Program-made: the position numbers and the translations under genes
Notes under the pieces: generated by a model
The model's database searches: none
What the model was told of the DNA's origin: nothing
Seen by the model: the letters and a program-made list of their open reading frames with translations, nothing else
Shown: positions 8,362 through 16,159 of the stretch, piece by piece
How the letters are laid out: each line of letters opens with the position of its first letter
Numbering within the stretch: the first letter of the stretch is position 1
NCBI GenBank assembly: GCA_965221375.1
Contig: OZ244883.1
Coordinates: 992,001-1,056,000, forward strand
Origin: Poriferisulfidus sp965221375
Lineage (GTDB): Bacteria > Pseudomonadota > Gammaproteobacteria > Poriferisulfidales > Poriferisulfidaceae
Direction of reading: 5' to 3'
DNA: 64,000 nucleotides

Positions 8362-9606
8362 TCAAGATGTCACGGCATCGCGAGGCGGTTCAGCGGTTTG
8401 TGCTTTCGGGAGAAAAATACTGAGAAGTAAATAGCCGATCAGTGCGGAAAAAATGGAACCGAGCACAATGCCGATTTTGCCTTCCGTAAACAACTCCGGA
8501 ACAGTTCCATGAGCAAGCGTGGCGACGAAGAGGCTCATGGTGAAACCCACACCGCAGAGCATTGACATGCCGATGAATGTCGGCCACGGCACCTCTTTAG
8601 GCAAATTGCCCATTTTCAACTTGATGGCAATGGCGGTAAACAGACAAATACCGATGGGCTTGCCCAATAGAAGCCCAAGCATGATGCCGAGCGTCAATGA
8701 ACTCGTGAGGTCAGTCCAGGTGGTGTCAAGCAGATAAATGCCGGCGTTGAAAAAGGCAAAGATAGGCAGAATCATGAAAGCCACCCACACGTGCATGCGG
8801 TGCTGCAGCATTTCCAGGGGTGAACGAGTGCGCCCGGCTGCGACAAGGGTGGGGATCGTCAAGGCCGACAAAACGCCGGCAATCGTGGCATGCACTCCGG
8901 ATATCAGCACAAAGTACCACATGACCATTCCGACCAGCAGATACGGCAACACCGTCACGATTCGTAAACGGTTCATACCTATTAAAACCCCCAGGCACAC
9001 AGCCGCGTACATCAGGGCTTCGAGGGATAAATTTTCGGTGTAATACAAAGCGATAATCAAAACGGCGCCCAAGTCATCTAGGATGGCAATGGCCAGCAAG
9101 AATATTTTTAGACCGGTTGGGACGCGCGGTCCCAGAAACAGTAAGATGCCCAAAGAAAAAGCGATGTCGGTCGCTGTGGGAATGGCCCAGCCGCGCATCG
9201 CCAGAGCGTCTTGGAAGTTGAAAGCAGCAAATATTAAACCGGGCACCAGCATGCCTCCGACGGCACCAAATGCGGGCAAAGTGGCCGCGCGCAAATTGGA
9301 TAAATGCCCTTGAACAAATTCGTACTTCAACTCCAGGCCGATGACAAAAAAGAACAGTGCCATCAATCCGTCATTCACCCACAGCAAGGCAGTTTTATCC
9401 AGCGCAACCGGGCCGAAATGTACGGGCATGGGCCAGTTCAGCAACAGGTTGTATTCTTCCTCCCAGCCGGTGTTGATGACGATAATGGCAGCAAGTGCGC
9501 AGACCATTAACACAAAGCTGCTATTCGCCTCGACACGGAAAAAATTCCGTACCGATTGCTGGATGTATAGCTGAGCTTTGTAGAGAATGAAGAGAAACGG
9601 GGGCAT
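8362..9606 (-). CDS. nhaA: Na+/H+ antiporter NhaA
   Basis: A sodium/proton antiporter of the inner membrane, 414 residues from the chosen ATG at 9606; a longer frame starts at 9675. The transport-site signature is present: ATDIAFSLGILLFLGPRVP and, shortly after, AIAILDDLGAVLIIALYY, whose paired Asp residues bind Na+. The helix-rich layout and LVNDG-type segment (LLWVNDGLMALFFFVIGLELK) are typical. It is divergent from leuS across about 118 bases and followed by the AI-2E transporter gene. The presence of NhaA fits a salty or alkaline habitat but does not prove one. Confidence 0.95.
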   Translation of the reverse strand: MPPFLFILYKAQLYIQQSVRNFFRVEANSSFVLMVCALAAIIVINTGWEEEYNLLLNWPMPVHFGPVALDKTALLWVNDGLMALFFFVIGLELKYEFVQGHLSNLRAATLPAFGAVGGMLVPGLIFAAFNFQDALAMRGWAIPTATDIAFSLGILLFLGPRVPTGLKIFLLAIAILDDLGAVLIIALYYTENLSLEALMYAAVCLGVLIGMNRLRIVTVLPYLLVGMVMWYFVLISGVHATIAGVLSALTIPTLVAAGRTRSPLEMLQHRMHVWVAFMILPIFAFFNAGIYLLDTTWTDLTSSLTLGIMLGLLLGKPIGICLFTAIAIKLKMGNLPKEVPWPTFIGMSMLCGVGFTMSLFVATLAHGTVPELFTEGKIGIVLGSIFSALIGYLLLSIFLPKAQTAEPPRDAVTS

Positions 9607-9724
9607 GGGTTGAGGCTGCGGAAGTGCGAAATTTCTGCTAATTGTAATGTTTTCGTGAATGTGTGGTGAGCGCAAGTGTTAACATGCGCGCCCAGACTAC
9701 GTGATTAACCTTCAAAGTTCATTT

Positions 9725-12160
9725 ATGCAGCCGGAATACACGCCTCCAACGATTGAAAAAGAGGCTCAAGCGTATTGGGACACACATCGCTGTTTTGAAG
9801 CAAAAGAGCGTCCGGGAGTTCGGAAGTTTTATTGTTTGTCGATGTTTCCGTACCCCAGCGGACGACTGCATATGGGGCATGTGCGAAATTACACGATCGG
9901 AGATGCGATTTCCCGCTATCGACGCATGCAGGGGGACAACGTGATGCAGCCGATGGGTTGGGATGCTTTCGGGTTGCCGGCGGAAAATGCCGCCATTGAA
10001 CGGCGAGTATTACCGGGGGTGTGGACACGCGACAACATTGAGGCGATGCGCCGGCAGCTGTATCAATTGGGTTTTGGATATGACTGGAATCGGGAATTGG
10101 CCACTTGCGATCCAAGTTATTACCGCTGGGAGCAATGGTTTTTCATTCGTCTATTTGAAAAAGGCGTGGCGTATCGCAAAAAAGCTTGGCTGAACTGGGA
10201 TCCTGTCGATGAGACGGTTTTGGCAAATGAGCAGGTCATAGAAGGGCGTGGTTGGCGGTCCGGCGCTGTCGTGGAACAGCGCGAAATAACTCAATGGTTT
10301 TTACGCATTACCGATTATGCGGAGCAATTGCTTGATGATTTGGAGCAATTGGAAGGGCAGTGGCCTGCGCAAGTGGTGCAGATGCAGCGCAATTGGATTG
10401 GACGTTCGAAAGGTGCCGAAATTTGTTTCGCTCTGGAGGGCCGTGATGAGGTTCTGGAAGTCTTTACGACACGTCCCGACACATTGCTGGGTGTGACTTA
10501 TATGGCTTTGGCGGTCGAACATCCGTTGGTTCAAGAATTATCCAAAGAGGATTCGGAATTACGGGATTTCATTCGGGAGACACAAAAGATTTCCGACAAA
10601 GCCTCACGAGACAAAGCCGGCCGAGATCTGGGGATCGTCGCGCGTCACCCGCTCACCGGTGCAGCCTTGCCTGTATGGACGGCTAATTTTGTGTTGATGG
10701 AATATGGCTCTGGCGCCGTCATGTCAGTCCCTGCGCACGACCAGCGCGACTGGGAATTCGCCAAAACTTACGATTTGCCGATTCAGCAAGTCATTGCTCC
10801 GGCTGATGATACTGAGGCAAATATTCAGGAAAGCGCCTTTATTGAGCGAGGGGTCTTGATAAATTCAGGCGAATTTGATGGCTTGAGTTCCGATGTCGCA
10901 CAGACCGCTATTGTGGAGGCTTTGGAGCAGCGCGAAAAAGGGCGCGAAGTAGTTCGATATCGTCTGCACGACTGGGGAGTGTCGCGACAGCGACGCTGGG
11001 GTTGTCCCATTCCGATGATTCATTGTCCGGAATGCGGTGTTGTACCGGTGCCGGAGGAAGATTTGCCGGTTTTATTGGACGAAAGTCTGTCGCCGGATGC
11101 GCCTTTGCCGGCCGAATGGCTCAACGTGTCCTGCCCCCGTTGTGGCGCAGATGCCAAACGGGATACGGATACTTTTGATACTTTTATGGAATCCAGCTGG
11201 TATCAGGCCCGTTTTTGCTCACCGGATGTGGAAAATGCCATGCTGGACGAGCGCACTCGCTATTGGTTGCCGGCGGATCAATATATCGGGGGCATCGAAC
11301 ATGCGATTTTGCACCTGTTGTATGCGCGGTTTTTCCATAAATTGCTGCGTGATGAGAAACTGGTGCCCGGCGATGAGCCTTTTGCGCATCTTTTGACCCA
11401 AGGGATGGTCTTAAAAGATGGCTATAAGATGTCAAAATCAAAAGGAAATGTAGTTGATCCAGAACCTTTGATTGAACGTTATGGAGCGGATACAGTACGT
11501 TTGTTCGTATTGTTTGCCTCCCCGCCGGAACATACATTGGAGTGGTCGGACAGTGGGGTGGAAGGGAGTGCGAGATTTTTGAAGCGATTATGGCGCTTTG
11601 TATATGACTACATGCAGCAGACACCGGAGGCTGAGTTCAGCTCAGCGGATCAGACTCCGCAGCAGCAAGAGTTACGCCGTCATTTACACGCCACCATTGA
11701 TAAGGCGAGTCGGGTGATTGGATATCGGCATACCTTCAATACGGCGATTGCAGCCAATATGGAACTGCTCAACGCAATGGCACGTTTCGAAAATAAAACG
11801 CTTGAGGATCAAGTGCTTATCAAGGAGTGTCTGGGGGCGATGTTGCGCATGTTGGCGCCCATTGTTCCGCATATTACGCATGCTCTGTGGAAAGAACTGG
11901 GGTTTGAGGGAATCGTATTGGATCAACCGTGGCCGGAAGTCGATCGCGAAGCGTTGCGTTGTGCGACGGAGCGAATTGTGGTGCAGGTCAATGGTAAAGT
12001 GCGTGCGCAGTTGGAGGTGCCTGAGGATATTTCCGAAGACGAGGTGCAGAATGTGGCGCAAAAAAATGCTAAAGTTCAAGTACATCTTGAGGGTAAAACA
12101 GTGGTTCGAATGATTTGGGTGCCGCACAAACTGGTGAACTTGGTGGTACGTGATGCGTAG
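9725..12160 (+). CDS. leuS: Leucyl-tRNA synthetase
   Basis: A class I aminoacyl-tRNA synthetase of 811 residues. The HIGH-type motif is in PSGRLHMGHVRNYTIGD and the KMSKS motif in GYKMSKSKGNVVDPE. The editing domain carries the threonine-rich TTRPDTLLGVTYMA segment, and a zinc-ribbon insertion (HCPECGVVPV...CPRCG) is present. The ATG at 9725 gives MQPEYTPPTIEKEAQ, which matches the family start; an in-frame GTG at 9701 would add eight residues. It overlaps lptE by 8 bases, the common gammaproteobacterial pairing. Confidence 0.98.
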   Translation: MQPEYTPPTIEKEAQAYWDTHRCFEAKERPGVRKFYCLSMFPYPSGRLHMGHVRNYTIGDAISRYRRMQGDNVMQPMGWDAFGLPAENAAIERRVLPGVWTRDNIEAMRRQLYQLGFGYDWNRELATCDPSYYRWEQWFFIRLFEKGVAYRKKAWLNWDPVDETVLANEQVIEGRGWRSGAVVEQREITQWFLRITDYAEQLLDDLEQLEGQWPAQVVQMQRNWIGRSKGAEICFALEGRDEVLEVFTTRPDTLLGVTYMALAVEHPLVQELSKEDSELRDFIRETQKISDKASRDKAGRDLGIVARHPLTGAALPVWTANFVLMEYGSGAVMSVPAHDQRDWEFAKTYDLPIQQVIAPADDTEANIQESAFIERGVLINSGEFDGLSSDVAQTAIVEALEQREKGREVVRYRLHDWGVSRQRRWGCPIPMIHCPECGVVPVPEEDLPVLLDESLSPDAPLPAEWLNVSCPRCGADAKRDTDTFDTFMESSWYQARFCSPDVENAMLDERTRYWLPADQYIGGIEHAILHLLYARFFHKLLRDEKLVPGDEPFAHLLTQGMVLKDGYKMSKSKGNVVDPEPLIERYGADTVRLFVLFASPPEHTLEWSDSGVEGSARFLKRLWRFVYDYMQQTPEAEFSSADQTPQQQELRRHLHATIDKASRVIGYRHTFNTAIAANMELLNAMARFENKTLEDQVLIKECLGAMLRMLAPIVPHITHALWKELGFEGIVLDQPWPEVDREALRCATERIVVQVNGKVRAQLEVPEDISEDEVQNVAQKNAKVQVHLEGKTVVRMIWVPHKLVNLVVRDA

Positions 12161-12638
12161 ATGGGTTGCTGTACTAGGGTTTGCCGTCAGCGCAGGTCTG
12201 TACGGCTGTGATTTTCAATTGGCGGGCACGCACGGCGCCGCGTCTCATATTCCCTACAAATTTCTGCAGATTGAGGGCGGTACTCCAGAGTTTCGGCAGC
12301 AGTTGTCGCGCACCTTGGCAAGTATCGAAGTGGCTGCCGTGAAGCAAAACCCCGATCTGATTGTGCATTTGCAAGGTCCGGCGGAACGTGAGCAGGTTAT
12401 TGCGGTCACAACCGACATGGATGCGCGGGAGTATGAGATTGGCATGCATCTCAGCGTCCAGCTTCAGAAACCCAAAGCGGAACGCTCGGAAGCGGTACAT
12501 TTTTCACGCTATCGCCATTGGGTTTTTGATACCGACCGCTATCTGGCAGCGGATGAGGAGCGGCAAGTACTGACGCAGGAAATGCGCCACGAACTCATTG
12601 AAGCCTTGCTGATGCATATTCAAACCCAGGCCGAGTAG
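12153..12638 (+). CDS. lptE: LPS-assembly lipoprotein LptE
   Basis: A 161-residue outer-membrane lipoprotein that plugs LptD and helps place lipopolysaccharide in the outer membrane. It starts with a short signal peptide and a lipobox ending AGLYGC, followed by FQLAGTHG, which resembles the GF.LRG start of LptE. The body is short and mixed in secondary structure, and the position right behind leuS is the usual one. In many relatives holA follows; here hinT follows instead. A GTG three bases upstream could also serve as the start. Confidence 0.85.
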   Translation: MRRWVAVLGFAVSAGLYGCDFQLAGTHGAASHIPYKFLQIEGGTPEFRQQLSRTLASIEVAAVKQNPDLIVHLQGPAEREQVIAVTTDMDAREYEIGMHLSVQLQKPKAERSEAVHFSRYRHWVFDTDRYLAADEERQVLTQEMRHELIEALLMHIQTQAE

Positions 12639-12647
12639 TGGTGGGGC

Positions 12648-12992
12648 ATGACCGAGCCGACCCTTTTTGAAAAAATCATCAACCGCGAAATTCCGGCGGA
12701 TATCGTGTATGAAGATGAGGTCTGCATTGCGTTTCGAGACATCAACCCCCAGGCACCGGTACATGTGCTGATTGTGCCGCGCAAGCCTTTGGATCGCGTG
12801 GCGAACGCAACAGACGAAGATCAGACGATGTTAGGACACCTGCTATTGGCTGCCGGTCGCATCGCGGAACAATTGGAGTGTCGGGAGGCGTTTCGCCTGG
12901 TGATCAATAACGGGGCTGAAGTAGGGCAAACCGTTTTCCATCTTCACGTTCATCTGTTGGCAGGGCGCGCTTTCGGTTGGCCGCCAGGCTAA
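12648..12992 (+). CDS. hinT: HIT-family purine nucleoside phosphoramidase (HinT-like)
   Basis: A 114-residue histidine-triad protein. The catalytic triad is in VFHLHVHLLAG, and the N-terminus (TLFEKIINREIPADIVYEDE) and VLIVPRKPLD are typical of HinT, which hydrolyses AMP-lysine-type phosphoramidates. It starts 9 bases after lptE and is followed after 15 bases by a small membrane protein gene. Confidence 0.94.
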   Translation: MTEPTLFEKIINREIPADIVYEDEVCIAFRDINPQAPVHVLIVPRKPLDRVANATDEDQTMLGHLLLAAGRIAEQLECREAFRLVINNGAEVGQTVFHLHVHLLAGRAFGWPPG

Positions 12993-13007
12993 AGTCATTA
13001 CGGAATC

Positions 13008-13454
13008 ATGGAGATTGTTGCAAGCATACGGACCGTGGATTGGCGGTGTCGCCATACTTGGGGACGCTCGGCTTACAACACGATGTGGTGCCTGATCGGT
13101 TGTGCGATTGGTGATTTTGGGACGATTTATTATTTTCAGTATTACCAGATCGCAGCGCCGCTGTACGCCATTATGGGCTTGGCCATGTTCAACGGCATTT
13201 TGACGAGCATCATCCTGGAGACCATCCTGCTGTGCCGAAGCATGGCGTTTTCACATGCGTTTCGCACGGCAGTGGGGATGAGTTTGATCAGCATGATCAT
13301 GATGGAACTGGCCATGAACCTGACTGATTTATGGCTGGTCGGCAGCCTGCAACTTCGCTGGTGGTCGATTGCGCCCGCACTGCTGGCCGGGTTCTTGGCG
13401 CCTTGGCCGTACAACTACTGGCGCCTCAAAGCATTGGGGAAGGCTTGTCACTGA
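13008..13454 (+). CDS. Small polytopic membrane protein, DUF4396-like
   Basis: A 148-residue protein with about four hydrophobic helices. The start region AYNTMWCLIGCAIGDFGTIYYFQ, with a Cys-x3-Cys-x3-Asp arrangement inside the membrane, and the end LLAGFLAPWPYNYWRLK resemble the DUF4396 family. The function of that family is unknown; the buried Cys and Asp could bind a metal, but that is a guess. It follows hinT closely on the same strand and precedes tRNA-Arg. Confidence 0.65.
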   Translation: MEIVASIRTVDWRCRHTWGRSAYNTMWCLIGCAIGDFGTIYYFQYYQIAAPLYAIMGLAMFNGILTSIILETILLCRSMAFSHAFRTAVGMSLISMIMMELAMNLTDLWLVGSLQLRWWSIAPALLAGFLAPWPYNYWRLKALGKACH

Positions 13455-13457
13455 CTT

Positions 13458-13465
13458 GCTATAAT
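13458..13465 (+). promoter_or_regulatory. Extended -10 promoter for tRNA-Arg
   Basis: A perfect TATAAT at 13460-13465 is preceded by a TG one base away (TTGCTATAAT), the extended -10 form. It is followed by a C/G-rich discriminator and lies about 40 bases before the tRNA. No good -35 box is seen at the right distance, which extended -10 promoters can do without. It overlaps the end of the DUF4396-like gene. Confidence 0.5.
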
Positions 13466-13504
13466 TCGCCGTTCGCTTTGCTTGTCGAAACGCGGCGATA
13501 TTGT

Positions 13505-13581
13505 GCGCCCGTAGCTCAGTTGGATAGAGTGTGTGGCTACGAACCACAAGGTCGGGGGTTCGAATCCCTCCGGGCGCGCCA
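13505..13581 (+). tRNA. tRNA-Arg (anticodon ACG)
   Basis: A 77-base tRNA. The acceptor stem is GCGCCCG with CGGGCGC, the D-arm contains GCTCAGTTGGATAGAGT, and the anticodon stem TGTGG/CCACA holds loop CTACGAA, so the anticodon is ACG. The T-arm GGGGGTTCGAATCCCTC is normal. The discriminator G is followed by an encoded CCA. Confidence 0.97.
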
Positions 13582-13621
13582 CGCATGACCAAATTGCGAA
13601 TTCAATCAATTTGAAAAAGCC

Positions 13622-13915
13622 ATGGAACCTCTGAATCTGACCCGCGAACTGGTGCAGAACATCATGCGCGTTGCGCATCAGCACGACGAGCGCTGCCAGA
13701 AGGACCCGTTGGTGGCCGCACAGTATTTGTCGGCACTTGTGGGGTTGCTGGTCGGCAATGAACAACGCTCGGACGGTGAGCGGCGGGAACTGTTGAGCGA
13801 ACTCCATGCATTCAGTGAACACGTGATGCGGGACGTGACCGGAGAGGCACGGCCCAGTCCTCCGCCGGTGGACCCGGACAAGGCTTTCGGTATTTGGAAG
13901 CCGCCGGGCGCCTGA
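13622..13915 (+). CDS. Hypothetical 97-residue protein
   Basis: I do not recognise this protein. It is soluble, mostly helical and acidic in the middle (DGERRELLSELHAFSEHVM), with a proline-rich tail (ARPSPPPVDPDKAFGIWKPPGA). No signal peptide or known motif is seen. It sits 12 bases before serS on the same strand and just after tRNA-Arg, so it is probably transcribed into serS. Its length and spacing make it a likely real gene. Confidence 0.65.
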   Translation: MEPLNLTRELVQNIMRVAHQHDERCQKDPLVAAQYLSALVGLLVGNEQRSDGERRELLSELHAFSEHVMRDVTGEARPSPPPVDPDKAFGIWKPPGA

Positions 13916-13927
13916 TCTTATTTCAAT

Positions 13928-15208
13928 ATGCTGAACCCTCGGACGCTGCGTGCCGACCCGGCCGCAGTCGCCACGAATTTGGCTCGCCGCGGCCATACTT
14001 TTGATGCGGAAAAATTTGCGGATTTAGAAGCACGACGTAAGGCTACGCAAAGCACCACGGAGCAGCTTCAAGCGGACCGGAATGCCATATCAAAACAGAT
14101 CGGCACTGCTCGAGGTGCCGGAGAAAATACCGATGAATTAATGACCCAGGCGGCACAACTGGGCGAGCAACTGCAGCAGCGGAAAGCGGAATTGGAGGAA
14201 ATCCAGAGCGAATTGGAAGACTTGCTGTTGGCACAGCCGAACTTGCTGGACACGGAAGTGCCGGAGGGGTCTGATGCTGAATCCAATCGCGAGGAACGTC
14301 GTTGGAAAGAACCGCCGGCTTTTGACTTTGAACCCTTGGATCATGTCGCCTTGGGAGAGGGCAAGGGACTACTAGAGATTCCAAAAACTGCCGCCATGTC
14401 CGGTGCGCGTTTTGCGACGCTGCAAGGTGACCTGGCGCTCCTGCATCGAGCCTTGACCCAATTCATGCTGGATATGCATACGCGCCAGCACGGCTATCAA
14501 GAGTGTTACGTCCCGTACCTGGTCAATGCCGCGAGTTTGCAGGGCACCGGGCAGTTGCCTAAATTCCGTGAGGATCTTTTTGCGGTGGAAGAGGAGGCGT
14601 ATTTCCTGATTCCGACTGCGGAAGTGCCTCTGACAAATCTTTTGCGCGATACGATTGTGGAGGCTGAAAATTTACCGCTGCGCTATGTCGCGCATACTCC
14701 TTGCTTTCGGGCGGAGGCCGGCTCGTACGGCATGGATACCCGAGGCCTCATTCGACAGCATCAGTTCGACAAGGTCGAGTTGGTACAGGCGGTTCAACCG
14801 GAAAATTCGGCGCAAACGTTGGAAGAGTTGACGACACATGCCGAAGCGGTGTTACAGGCTTTGGAACTGCCGTATCGAGTTGTTTCGCTCTGTGCCGGAG
14901 ATATGGGGTTTGCAGCGGCCCGCACTTATGATCTGGAGGTGTGGTTGCCCAGTCAGCAGACGTATCGGGAGATTTCCTCGTGCAGTAATTTCACGGATTT
15001 TCAGGCACGACGCCTTCAGGCACGCTATCGGGAAGCTCCAGGTCAGGCGCCGCAATTGCTGCATACCTTGAACGGTTCGGGATTGGCAGTGGGTCGCACT
15101 CTCGTGGCGGTTATGGAGAATTTCCAGCGTTCCGATGGCTCGATTGCGGTTCCCTCGTGCCTGGCGCCCTGGATGACCGGGAAAACGGAATTGGGTTCAG
15201 CCGAGTGA
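13928..15208 (+). CDS. serS: Seryl-tRNA synthetase
   Basis: A class II synthetase of 426 residues. The N-terminal coiled-coil arm (about residues 27-100, rich in E, Q, R and A) binds the long arm of tRNA-Ser. Motif 2 appears as FRAEAGSYGMDTRGLIR with QFDKVE, and motif 3 as LNGSGLAVGRTLVAVMEN. The start MLNPRTLRADP is typical. Its stop codon overlaps the GTG start of the MOSC gene. Confidence 0.98.
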   Translation: MLNPRTLRADPAAVATNLARRGHTFDAEKFADLEARRKATQSTTEQLQADRNAISKQIGTARGAGENTDELMTQAAQLGEQLQQRKAELEEIQSELEDLLLAQPNLLDTEVPEGSDAESNREERRWKEPPAFDFEPLDHVALGEGKGLLEIPKTAAMSGARFATLQGDLALLHRALTQFMLDMHTRQHGYQECYVPYLVNAASLQGTGQLPKFREDLFAVEEEAYFLIPTAEVPLTNLLRDTIVEAENLPLRYVAHTPCFRAEAGSYGMDTRGLIRQHQFDKVELVQAVQPENSAQTLEELTTHAEAVLQALELPYRVVSLCAGDMGFAAARTYDLEVWLPSQQTYREISSCSNFTDFQARRLQARYREAPGQAPQLLHTLNGSGLAVGRTLVAVMENFQRSDGSIAVPSCLAPWMTGKTELGSAE

Positions 15209-15708
15209 GCGGCAAAGATTGGGATTCATGTTTTACTCAGGCGGGTCGAGTCGATTGGATTGGAGTGCGTCATCGGCGCGGCCAACCGGTTGCGACACCC
15301 GCGCAAGTTGAAGCTCTGGAAGGGCGAGGGCTCGAACATGATCATGCCAGTGCCCGCCGGGGTGGCCGGCGACAAGTGACACTGATTCAGGCGGAGCACT
15401 TGCCGATAATCGGGGAATTTACTGAAAAATCACCCAAACCGGAATTATTGCGCCGTAATTTCGTGATTTCCGGCATTAATCTTCAGGCATTGGTTGGGAA
15501 CGCATTTCAGATTGGTGAAGCCGTGTTCAAGGCAACCGGCCTGTGTCCGCCTTGCCGCCAAATGGAGGAAGCCTTAGGGGCTGGAGGCAGAACTGCGATG
15601 GAGGGAATGGGCGGCATCACAGCGCAAGTGCTGCGTGGGGGTTTGATTCGTGTGGGTGATGAAATACGCTTTTATAATTCGCGCACCCAACAAGAGCTGT
15701 CTATTTGA
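15205..15708 (+). CDS. MOSC-domain protein
   Basis: A 167-residue protein of the MOSC (molybdenum cofactor sulfurase C-terminal) fold, as in the YiiM-like and stand-alone MOSC proteins. Supporting segments are RRGQPVATPAQVEALEGRGLEHD, then FVISGINLQALVGNAFQIGEA with FKATGLCPPC, where the Cys is the expected sulfur carrier or ligand residue. The GTG at 15205 overlaps the serS stop by 4 bases; an ATG at 15157 would run deep into serS. Stand-alone MOSC proteins may bind or deliver sulfurated molybdenum, so it may belong with the moa/mob genes elsewhere in this window. Confidence 0.82.
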   Translation: MSGKDWDSCFTQAGRVDWIGVRHRRGQPVATPAQVEALEGRGLEHDHASARRGGRRQVTLIQAEHLPIIGEFTEKSPKPELLRRNFVISGINLQALVGNAFQIGEAVFKATGLCPPCRQMEEALGAGGRTAMEGMGGITAQVLRGGLIRVGDEIRFYNSRTQQELSI

Positions 15709-15711
15709 TTC

Positions 15712-15999
15712 ATGCCTATTTACGTCTACCGCTGTGAAGCTTGCGGCGCGGAGCTTGAAGTGCTGCAGAAAGTGAGTGATGCTCCGCTCAAGGACTGCCC
15801 TGAGTGTGATGCCGGGCGTCTGCGTAAGCAGATTACAGCCGCCGGTTTTCAGCTCAAGGGAAGTGGCTGGTACGAGACGGATTTCAAAACGAAAAAGCCT
15901 AAAAAGACCGATAAAAAGGAAACCAGCGCATCGGAAAAACCAAAGAAATCCGAAGCGAAAGCATCCAAAGCCTCGACTTCTGCCGGTGAGTCGTCATGA
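15712..15999 (+). CDS. FmdB-family zinc-ribbon protein
   Basis: A 95-residue protein with an N-terminal zinc ribbon: MPIYVYRCEACG and, 18 residues later, CPECD, both Cys pairs intact. The tail is rich in Lys, Ser and Ala and looks disordered. The family is named after FmdB, a putative regulator near amidase genes, but its role in most bacteria is unknown; a copy before aspS is common in gammaproteobacteria. It starts 3 bases after the MOSC gene. Confidence 0.9.
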   Translation: MPIYVYRCEACGAELEVLQKVSDAPLKDCPECDAGRLRKQITAAGFQLKGSGWYETDFKTKKPKKTDKKETSASEKPKKSEAKASKASTSAGESS

Positions 16000-16159
16000 G
16001 GTTCGGGTCAGGGCAAAAACAGGCGATTTTTTCTGGCGCTCGCACAATACTGGCACAATAGTTCACGCAAACTAATTTGCACGTGCGTTCCCGCACAAAC
16101 CGCAGAGTTATTCGCTAGAAATTCAGGCCGATTCGTCGTTATCATTGCTGCCAGACCCG

